From Pseudoduganella buxea (GTDB lineage: Bacteria > Pseudomonadota > Gammaproteobacteria > Burkholderiales > Burkholderiaceae_D): a DNA stretch of 59,849 nt. Below are positions 46,205 to 59,849 of this stretch, piece after piece. The stretch lies in contig NZ_WNKZ01000028.1 in the NCBI RefSeq assembly GCF_009720835.1, positions 1-59,849 on the forward strand, written 5' to 3'. Under the pieces are notes generated by a model. The model saw only the letters and a list, made by a program, of their open reading frames with translations, was not told the DNA's origin and did no database searches. How positions within the stretch are numbered: the first letter of the stretch is position 1; each line of letters opens with the position of its first letter. The translations under genes were made by a program, and so were the position numbers.

Positions 46205-46502
46205 ACGGGTTCTCCGCTACCACCGCCCTGCGCCTTGCCGGCAAGGGGTGCGCGGGCACCTCCTTGATACGCCCGGTCGCGGCTGGTGTTGTATGGCCGA
46301 AAGCCACGGTAGCGCCCAGCAGCTGCAACACCGTGAACAGCCGCGTCACGCTCGCATCGGTCGGATGCGCTTCCATGCGGGCATAAGCCTGCTGCGAGAT
46401 GCCCAGCCGGGCCGCGACAGCCGCCTGGCTGAGCCCGGCCTTCTTGCGGAAATTGACTAGGAGGGGACGCACCTGGTCCAGCGTACTGATGAGGTAATCC
46501 AT
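46191..46502 (-). CDS. Solitary HipB-like XRE regulator
   Basis: A 103-aa helix-turn-helix protein. The XRE domain spans about residues 14-65 (RKKAGLSQAAVAARLGISQQ, AYARMEAHP, VTRLFTVLQLLGA), like HipB antitoxins. No HipA kinase gene is next to it on either side: upstream is the operator and REP region, downstream the convergent GFA gene. The C-terminal tail (residues 72-103) is Pro/Arg-rich and probably disordered. A perfect inverted repeat lies 40 bases upstream and suggests autoregulation. AAGG about seven bases upstream supports the start. Confidence 0.85.
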   Translation of the reverse strand: MDYLISTLDQVRPLLVNFRKKAGLSQAAVAARLGISQQAYARMEAHPTDASVTRLFTVLQLLGATVAFGHTTPAATGRIKEVPAHPLPARRRAVVAENPSTGD

Positions 46503-46541
46503 GCCGCGCCTTGCGATGACCTATGGAATTGTGAGAGTAGA

Positions 46542-46561
46542 TTACAAGTCATTACTTGTAA
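46542..46561. promoter_or_regulatory. Operator of the HipB-like gene
   Basis: TTACAAGT (46542-46549) and ACTTGTAA (46554-46561) form a perfect 8-base inverted repeat with a CATT spacer. It overlaps the likely promoter on the minus strand (TTTACA as -35) and is the probable autoregulatory site of the HTH protein. Nothing gene-like is seen between it and the duplicated rpoC end. Confidence 0.65.
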
Positions 46562-46652
46562 AGCGCGAATACAACTTCGGGGCTGTAGCCAGTAGATTGG
46601 AACGACATTGCAGCCAATGCGACTTCTACCGTAGCTGCCGCCGCGTGAGCAA

Positions 46653-46692
46653 AAAACCGGGGACAGTCCCCGTGCGGGGACAGTCCCCTGCC
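46653..46692. repeat. REP-like palindrome, GC-armed type
   Basis: AAAACCGGGGACAGTCCCC followed by GTGC and a second GGGGACAGTCCCC. The same arrangement with two changed bases is at 47130. Both copies are followed by a related short tract (CAACCGCTAT..GCGACCT), showing that they belong to a duplicated segment. Confidence 0.75.
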
Positions 46693-46790
46693 GCTCAACC
46701 GCTATCAGCGACCTCTGCCTTACCTAAATAAATAGCACTGCCGCCTAGAGCCGCCGTGATAACTCCAGGTGGAGCCGGGACCGTGCAAAC

Positions 46791-46817
46791 AAAAAAACGG
46801 CACCCGAAGGTGCCGTT
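46791..46817 (-). terminator. Duplicate copy of the rpoC terminator
   Basis: On the minus strand AACGGCACC (46809-46817) pairs with GGTGCCGTT (46796-46804), loop TTCG, then a run of T. It is identical in stem and loop to the terminator at 47224 and lies at the same distance from the duplicated rpoC tail. Confidence 0.85.
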
Positions 46818-46840
46818 CTTGAGACTGCAGAGGGAGAAGC

Positions 46841-47111
46841 TTACGCCTCGCCGCCCTCGTCGTGGGTCGTCGTCGTTTCGACGGCTTCCGTGTCCGAACC
46901 TCTCATGGCTGCGCGCTCGGCTTGCTGCAGGGCGGTGCGTTCTTCGGCTTCCCGAACTTCCTTCTCGCGACGGGCGCGGTGGAAGGCCAGGCCCGTGCCG
47001 CCTGGGATCAGGCGGCCGACGATGACGTTTTCCTTCAGGCCGCGCAGACCGTCGCGCTTCGCCCTATCGCCGCTTCCGTCAGCACGCGGGTGGTGTCCTG
47101 GAACGATGCGG
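46841..47111 (-). pseudogene. Duplicated, frameshifted 3' end of rpoC
   Basis: The last ~70 codons of rpoC are repeated here, from [17 protein letters not shown] to [11 protein letters not shown] and the same TAA stop. Differences from the true tail include Arg for Trp (KEVREAEE), Gln for Leu, and RGS for SGA. Upstream (higher coordinates) a one-base deletion relative to rpoC shifts the frame, and similarity stops near 47111 at GAACGATGCGGC. There is no start codon of its own. It is a non-functional relic of a tandem duplication, together with its terminator. Confidence 0.9.
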
Positions 47112-47129
47112 CGGACCGACCGGTTCTCC

Positions 47130-47170
47130 AAAACCGGGGACGGTCCCCATGCGGGGACAGTCCCCTGCCA
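47130..47170. repeat. REP-like palindrome between rpoC copies
   Basis: AAAACCGGGGACGGTCCCC, ATGC, then GGGGACAGTCCCC. It lies exactly between the relic and the true rpoC terminator and matches the palindrome at 46653, consistent with the duplication having used these repeats. Confidence 0.75.
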
Positions 47171-47223
47171 CGCAACCGCTATGTGCGACCTCAAGCGGAT
47201 GAACAAGCAGCGACCGCGCAAAT

Positions 47224-47250
47224 AAAAAAACGGCACCCGAAGGTGCCGTT
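47224..47250 (-). terminator. Rho-independent terminator of rpoBC
   Basis: On the minus strand AACGGCACC (47242-47250) pairs with GGTGCCGTT (47229-47237), loop TTCG, followed by seven T. It begins 24 bases after the rpoC stop and ends the long RNA polymerase operon. Confidence 0.95.
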
Positions 47251-47273
47251 CTTGAGACTGCAGGAGAAGAAGC

Positions 47274-51512
<4,239 letters not shown>

Positions 51513-51618
51513 GTATCACTCCAGGTAGTGATGAATTTCTTCATTTTCTTGCCAGGTTCATCCGAACCGGGCCGTGCTAGGTGCCAGGGGGAAGCGGGTT
51601 GCCCCGCTTCCGGCTGTC

Positions 51619-55728
<4,110 letters not shown>

Positions 55729-55900
55729 GGACACTCCGTGAGTGACAGGAAAGGATAGAAAATTCAGGTTTCAGCTTGTATGCTTGTGGTCACACAGGCG
55801 AAACCTCAAGGCACTATCTTTCAAGCCAGGACGACAAAAAACGGGAACGAAACGGATACTGCAGGGTTGCTAAACAACAAATACGACAGAGACGACAAAG

Positions 55901-55980
55901 GAGCCAAAGCCGGACCTCCTCCCTTCCGAGAGGAAATCCGCAGCTTTGGCTCAGGCGCTAAAGGTTACCGGCGCCGGTAA
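55901..55980 (-). promoter_or_regulatory. rplL-rpoB intergenic hairpins (attenuator/processing site)
   Basis: Reading the minus strand, a perfect 16-base palindrome TTACCGGCGCCGGTAA (55965-55980) comes directly after rplL. It is followed by a long stem in which GAGCCAAAGC (55943-55952) pairs with GCTTTGGCTC (55901-55910) and inner GGA/CCTCC segments pair as well. T-runs are short, which fits partial termination or RNase III processing, as known between rplL and rpoB in Escherichia coli. It would lower rpoB relative to rplL. Nothing else is seen in 55735-55900. Confidence 0.6.
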
Positions 55981-55985
55981 TACGA

Positions 55986-56357
55986 TTACTTCAGGTCAGC
56001 CTTGGCGCCTGCATCTTCCAGCTTCTTCTTGCCGGCTTCAGCGTCAGCTTTCGACAGGGCTTCCTTGACGGTCTTCGGTGCGCCGTCGACGACGTCTTTG
56101 GCTTCTTTCAGGCCCAGACCGGTGATTTCACGAACAGCCTTGATGACGCCGACTTTGTTCGCGCCGACTTCGGTCAGCACCAGGTTGAACTCGGTCTGCT
56201 CTTCAACAGCAGCGGCGGTTGCGCCACCAGCGGCTGGAGCGGCCATTGCAGCTGCCGACACGCCGAACTTCTCTTCGAAGGCCTTGACCAGTTCGTTCAG
56301 GTCCATCACGGACATTTCGGACACTGCGTTCAGGATATCGTCTTTGCTAATTGCCAT
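55986..56357 (-). CDS. rplL: Ribosomal protein L7/L12
   Basis: A 123-aa L7/L12. The N-terminal dimerisation helices ([20 protein letters not shown]), an Ala/Gly-rich hinge ([17 protein letters not shown]) and the C-terminal factor-binding domain ([20 protein letters not shown]) are complete. It forms the ribosomal stalk with L10 and recruits translation GTPases. AGGAG lies seven bases upstream. It follows rplJ by 67 bases. Confidence 0.99.
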   Translation of the reverse strand: MAISKDDILNAVSEMSVMDLNELVKAFEEKFGVSAAAMAAPAAGGATAAAVEEQTEFNLVLTEVGANKVGVIKAVREITGLGLKEAKDVVDGAPKTVKEALSKADAEAGKKKLEDAGAKADLK

Positions 56358-56424
56358 TTGAAACTCCTAATTGATTTGTATGCTACAGAATTGATTACTT
56401 GACGAGAACGTGCGGCGAAAGCAA

Positions 56425-56961
56425 TTAAGCTTCGGCAGCAGCGGTTTCTTCGGCTGCAGGAGCAGCTTCCGTACCTTCGCTCTTCTTCGCTGCCAGAGCA
56501 GCCAGACCACGTGCAAAGCCCGATACCGGTGCCAGCATAACGCCCAACAGCTGCGAGATGAGGACTTCACGGCTTGGAATGCTCGCCAGTGCAGTCACGC
56601 CAGCTACGTCGAGCTGCTTGCCTGCAAAGTTACCTGCCTTAACAACCAGCTTGTCGTTGGTTTTGGCGAAGTCGTTGATGACTTTCGCTGCTGCCACGGC
56701 ATCATCCGAGATCGAGTAGATCAGCGGACCGGTCATTGCATCGGCCAGGTTGGCGAACTGCGTGCCTTCCACGGAGCGACGCGCCAGCGTGTTCTTCAGA
56801 ACACGCAGGTACACGCCCTGGGCACGTGCGGTTGCACGGAGTTTCGTCAAGTGAGCAACCTGGATGCCACGGTACTCAGCCACGACGATCGTTTGCGCAG
56901 TTGCTACTTTTGCGGAAACCTCTTCGACGACGGCCTTTTTGTCATTCAGATTAAGACCCAC
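56425..56961 (-). CDS. rplJ: Ribosomal protein L10
   Basis: A 178-aa L10. The start is taken as GTG 56961 ([20 protein letters not shown]), which matches related L10 N-termini and has AGGAG about seven bases upstream; a TTG two codons earlier is less likely. The RNA-binding domain has [11 protein letters not shown] and [16 protein letters not shown], and the C-terminal Ala/Glu-rich tail binds L12 dimers. It anchors the stalk and, with L12, represses its own leader. Confidence 0.98.
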   Translation of the reverse strand: MGLNLNDKKAVVEEVSAKVATAQTIVVAEYRGIQVAHLTKLRATARAQGVYLRVLKNTLARRSVEGTQFANLADAMTGPLIYSISDDAVAAAKVINDFAKTNDKLVVKAGNFAGKQLDVAGVTALASIPSREVLISQLLGVMLAPVSGFARGLAALAAKKSEGTEAAPAAEETAAAEA

Positions 56962-56969
56962 GGTCAATC

Positions 56970-57215
56970 TCCTTTAAGGACACAGGATGATTCCTGTATC
57001 GGTTTCGAACAACGGCGTCCGAGGTTAGGAGTCCAATGGACTGCAAAACTTGTTCGGGTACACCATCTGCGTTGGGCGCGGGCTTGCGCCTGCAATTAAC
57101 GGAAAGCCTGCCTGCTGCTTCCCGCCCAACGGTCTTTGATTGCCTGGCAGGCACTTGCGCACCTGCCAGCCCAAAGATGCGCCCGGCTGATATGCCGCCG
57201 GGACTTGATTCTTTT
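56970..57215 (-). ncRNA. L10 leader, autoregulatory mRNA element
   Basis: The 290-base gap between rplA and rplJ is untranslated and highly structured. Reading the minus strand, GGCAGGTGCGC and GTGCCTGCC form a stem around 57130-57165 and AAAGACCGTTGGGCGG (about 57119-57138) resembles the conserved AGACCGT-GG core of L10 leaders bound by the L10-L12 complex. Boundaries are approximate. Confidence 0.55.
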
Positions 57216-57220
57216 GTTTC

Positions 57221-57256
57221 CTGAAAAATGGGGTCTGTCCCCATTTTTCGAGCAAC
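57221..57256. repeat. REP-like palindrome between rplA and the rplJ leader
   Basis: AAAAATGGGG and CCCCATTTTT around TCTGT (57224-57248), followed by CGAGCAA. It is nearly identical over 30 bases to the second unit at 15656. It begins directly after the rplA stop on the minus strand and, with its terminal T-run, could cause partial termination before rplJ. Confidence 0.8.
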
Positions 57257-57257
57257 T

Positions 57258-57953
57258 TTAAGCTGCCAGCGTGCCGTGGTCGACGCGCAGGCCAGCGCCC
57301 ATCGTCGAGGACAGCGAGACCTTGCGCAGGTACACGCCTTTCGACGAGGCTGGCTTGGCCTTGTTCAGGGCTTCGATCAGGGCAACCAGGTTGCTCTTCA
57401 GTTCTGCGTCGCTGAACGACTTGCGGCCGATGGTCGCGTGGATGATACCGGCCTTGTCGGTACGGTACTGGACCTGGCCGGCTTTCGCGTTTTTCACGGC
57501 GGTAGCAACGTCAGGGGTAACAGTGCCGACCTTCGGGTTAGGCATCAGGCCACGTGGACCCAGGATCTGGCCCAGGGTACCGACGATACGCATGGTGTCA
57601 GGCGAGGCGATCACGATGTCGAACGGCATGTCGCCGGCCTTCACGCGTTCTGCCAGGTCTTCCATGCCGACCACGTCAGCACCGGCTGCCTTGGCAGCTT
57701 CGGCCTTTTCGCCGGAAGCGAACACGGCAACGCGAACGGTCTTGCCGGTGCCGGCTGGCAGCACGACGGAACCACGAACGACCTGGTCCGATTTCTTCGG
57801 ATCCACGCCCAGCTGGACGGACACGTCGATCGATTCATTGAACTTGGCGGTAGCCAGTTCCTTGATCAGGGTGACGGCGTTGTCGAACGGGTACACTTTG
57901 GTACGGTCTACTTTAGCCTTGATGGCTTGTGCGCGCTTGGACAGTTTTGCCAT
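57258..57953 (-). CDS. rplA: Ribosomal protein L1
   Basis: A 231-aa L1. Family blocks include [20 protein letters not shown], the [15 protein letters not shown] loop, and [20 protein letters not shown]. It binds 23S rRNA at the L1 stalk and, in many bacteria, represses the rplK-rplA mRNA. It starts two bases after the rplK stop. Confidence 0.99.
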   Translation of the reverse strand: MAKLSKRAQAIKAKVDRTKVYPFDNAVTLIKELATAKFNESIDVSVQLGVDPKKSDQVVRGSVVLPAGTGKTVRVAVFASGEKAEAAKAAGADVVGMEDLAERVKAGDMPFDIVIASPDTMRIVGTLGQILGPRGLMPNPKVGTVTPDVATAVKNAKAGQVQYRTDKAGIIHATIGRKSFSDAELKSNLVALIEALNKAKPASSKGVYLRKVSLSSTMGAGLRVDHGTLAA

Positions 57954-57955
57954 GA

Positions 57956-58387
57956 TCAGATACCCTCAACGGTGATGCCCATCGAACGAGCCGAACCAGC
58001 GATGGTGCGCACAGCGGCTTCCAGATCGGCGGCGGTCAGGTCAGGGGTCTTCAGTTTTGCAATTTCTTCCGCTTGAGCGCGGGTCAACGTGCCAACCTTG
58101 TCGGTATGTGGCTTCGGCGAACCTTTTTGCACGCCCGAGTGCTTCTTGATCAGGAACGTGGCCGGAGGCGTCTTCATCACGAAGGTGAAGGACTTGTCGG
58201 CGAAAGCGGTGATCACGACAGGGATCGGCATGCCTGGCTCGAGGCCTTGGGTCTGGGCGTTGAACGCCTTGCAGAATTCCATGATGTTCAGGCCGCGCTG
58301 ACCCAGTGCTGGGCCGATCGGTGGGGATGGGTTTGCCTTACCAGCTGGAACTTGCAGCTTGATAAAGCCAATGATTTTCTTTGCCAT
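57956..58387 (-). CDS. rplK: Ribosomal protein L11
   Basis: A 143-aa L11. The N-terminal [20 protein letters not shown] and the C-terminal rRNA-binding part ([20 protein letters not shown]) are complete. It binds the GTPase-associated centre with L10 and is needed for the RelA response. AGGAAAG lies upstream. The 105-base gap to nusG contains GC-rich stems (CCGGGTATCCGG) and is the expected place for the L1 repressor site. Confidence 0.99.
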   Translation of the reverse strand: MAKKIIGFIKLQVPAGKANPSPPIGPALGQRGLNIMEFCKAFNAQTQGLEPGMPIPVVITAFADKSFTFVMKTPPATFLIKKHSGVQKGSPKPHTDKVGTLTRAQAEEIAKLKTPDLTAADLEAAVRTIAGSARSMGITVEGI

Positions 58388-58492
58388 GATGGCTTTCCTA
58401 TCGTTGGTCTTGAGTGGTAGCGCCCCGCCGGTACAACGTGGCAGGGCTCCTCGGGTGGATTCTCCGGATACCCGGAACGCTCCGTAGTGCGC

Positions 58493-59137
58493 TTAAACTT
58501 TTTCGACTTGACCGAACTCGAGTTCGACGGGGGTCGCGCGGCCGAAGATGGTGACCGACACGCTGACTTTGGACTTTTCGTAGTTGACGTCTTCAACGTT
58601 GCCGTTGAAATCGGTGAACGGGCCATCCTTGATGCGGACTTGCTCGCCCACTTCGTACAGCACTTTCGGCCGCGGCTTCTCGACACCTTCCTGCATCTGG
58701 AGCATGATCTGCTCGACTTCGCGGGTCGGGATCGGCGTCGGCTTGTTCGACTTGCCACCGATGAAGCCGGTGACTTTCGACGTATTCTTGACCAGGTGCC
58801 ACGTCTCGTCCGTCATTTCCATTTCAACCAGCACATAGCCGGGATAGAAACGACGCTCGGTGACGGACTTCTGGCCGTTCTTGACTTCGACAACTTCTTC
58901 GGTCGGCACGAGGATCTGGCCGAACTTGTCCTGCATGCCGGCGCGCTCGATATTTTCCGTCAGCTTGCGCTGCACGCTCTTTTCCATGCCGGAATAGGCA
59001 TGCACAACGTACCAGCGCTTGCTGCTGACCGGGACGCTGAGCGGTGCACCAGCCTCTGGAGCTGGAGCTGCCACGGATTCAGCCGTCGGTTCGACCGGCT
59101 GTTCACCCGTGGATTCATCTTGCACGTTATCGCTCAT
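58493..59137 (-). CDS. nusG: Transcription termination/antitermination factor NusG
   Basis: A 214-aa NusG. An N-terminal extension of about 40 residues rich in Pro/Ala/Glu precedes the NGN domain ([20 protein letters not shown]). The KOW domain ([20 protein letters not shown]) is at the C-terminus. The ATG overlaps the secE stop by one base, so translation is coupled; an in-frame TTG 12 bases up is unlikely. It binds RNA polymerase and links it to Rho or ribosomes. Confidence 0.98.
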   Translation of the reverse strand: MSDNVQDESTGEQPVEPTAESVAAPAPEAGAPLSVPVSSKRWYVVHAYSGMEKSVQRKLTENIERAGMQDKFGQILVPTEEVVEVKNGQKSVTERRFYPGYVLVEMEMTDETWHLVKNTSKVTGFIGGKSNKPTPIPTREVEQIMLQMQEGVEKPRPKVLYEVGEQVRIKDGPFTDFNGNVEDVNYEKSKVSVSVTIFGRATPVELEFGQVEKV

Positions 59138-59520
59138 TATTTTTTCCAACCCAGGATTACGTCGTACAACAGGAATTCCAGTAACTTATCTGTTCCCCAC
59201 AGGAACACTGCCATCACCAGCACGAAGCCGAACACGAGCATCGTGATCTGCGTGGCTTCCTTGCGCGTTGGCCAGACAACTTTCTTCGTTTCGCGAACGG
59301 CTTCTTTCGCAAAATTGATGAATTCGCGGCCAGAGGCGGAGGTGTAAGCAATGCCGACGGAAATAAGCAAACCAACCACAAGCGCAGCTGCCCGCACCAG
59401 GGTTGGTTGACCTGCCAGAACAAAGAATCCGGCTACGCCTGCAATCGCTGCAACCACCGCCAACACGACCTTGAGCTTATCGCCGGACGTGCTAACGGTT
59501 TGCACGGATTGATTAGACAT
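59137..59520 (-). CDS. secE: Preprotein translocase subunit SecE
   Basis: A 127-aa SecE, the same length as in Escherichia coli. Three helices are visible: about residues 20-38, 43-60 and a C-terminal one near 95-120. The conserved amphipathic segment with [20 protein letters not shown] precedes the last helix. It clamps SecY in the membrane. I start it at MSNQSV (59520); the open frame to 59547 runs toward the tRNA and has no ribosome site. Confidence 0.97.
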   Translation of the reverse strand: MSNQSVQTVSTSGDKLKVVLAVVAAIAGVAGFFVLAGQPTLVRAAALVVGLLISVGIAYTSASGREFINFAKEAVRETKKVVWPTRKEATQITMLVFGFVLVMAVFLWGTDKLLEFLLYDVILGWKK

Positions 59521-59557
59521 TCTGTTTTTACTTTCGGTGCCCTGCACCAGAATTCGG

Positions 59558-59633
59558 TGGCAGGGGCGGAGGGCCTCGAACCCCCAACCTTCGGTTTTGG
59601 AGACCGACGCTCTGCCAATTGAGCTACGCCCCT
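59558..59633 (-). tRNA. trpT: tRNA-Trp (CCA anticodon)
   Basis: A 76-base cloverleaf including an encoded 3' CCA. Acceptor AGGGGCG pairs with CGCCCCT; the anticodon stem TCGGT/ACCGA holds loop CTCCAAA with anticodon CCA; the T arm has GGTTCGAGG. It lies between tuf and secE, the standard place in betaproteobacteria. Confidence 0.98.
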
Positions 59634-59665
59634 ACGTAAAACTTTACAGCGAGTCCGTTATTTTA

Positions 59666-59687
59666 GCACCCAACCGGGGTTGGGTGC
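59666..59687 (-). terminator. Hairpin between tuf and tRNA-Trp
   Basis: GCACCCAAC and GTTGGGTGC form a perfect 9-base stem with a four-base loop, followed on the minus strand by TAAAATAAC. The T-tract is weak, so it may be a partial terminator or a processing hairpin before the tRNA. Confidence 0.6.
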
Positions 59688-59725
59688 CAGCACTACTTTT
59701 TGGCCGGACCCGCAGCGAGTGAAAC

Positions 59726-59849
<124 letters not shown>

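Overview
The window looks like a chromosome segment of a GC-rich betaproteobacterium of the Oxalobacteraceae (Massilia/Telluria/Duganella type). The basis is the minus-strand order tuf - tRNA-Trp - secE - nusG - rplK - rplA - rplJ - rplL - rpoB - rpoC, protein sequences close to that group, and high GC almost throughout. No phage, plasmid, IS or CRISPR structure was seen. The genus is inference; no database was searched.

Layout. (1) 1-9843, minus strand: a tight gene train read tldD-like 2, pmbA-like 2, tldD-like 1, pmbA-like 1, DUF4159, MoxR ATPase, DUF58, BatA-domain protein and a truncated membrane protein. A good sigma-54 promoter and a helically phased repeat array lie upstream. Both TldD proteins carry twin-arginine signals and both PmbA partners lack one. 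(2) 10035-15606: exported methyltransferase, possible 32-aa membrane peptide, serine hydrolase and M1 aminopeptidase (co-transcribed), and a UPF0016 manganese exporter behind a yybP-ykoY riboswitch. (3) 15692-24454: a 2920-aa cyclic beta-1,2-glucan synthase (NdvB). (4) 24521-27527: GFA-family protein, a cysteine desulfurase fused to a degenerate metallo-beta-lactamase-like segment and a rhodanese, and a divergent Lrp-type regulator.

(5) 27725-35994: an accessory island, lower in GC, strongly so from about 33,000. It holds a 1730-aa nuclease-STAND NTPase of antiphage type, a small PD-(D/E)xK-like protein, and a two-gene unit of a P-loop ATPase with winged helix plus a two-helix membrane protein with coiled coil. 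The last pair is the best candidate for an undescribed defence module. (6) 36552-46502: HPP-CBS protein, DUF885 peptidase, small membrane protein, thioesterase, histidine kinase, HTH-nucleotidyltransferase-like protein, M16 peptidase, second GFA protein and a solitary HipB-like regulator with a clear operator.

(7) 46653-59849: the RNA polymerase/ribosomal protein cluster. Its 3' end carries a decayed duplicate of the last ~330 bp of rpoC region, including the terminator, bounded by REP-like palindromes. A REP palindrome family centred on GGGGACAGACCCC or GGGGACAGTCCCC occurs at five places in the window, one of them between rplA and the rplJ leader.
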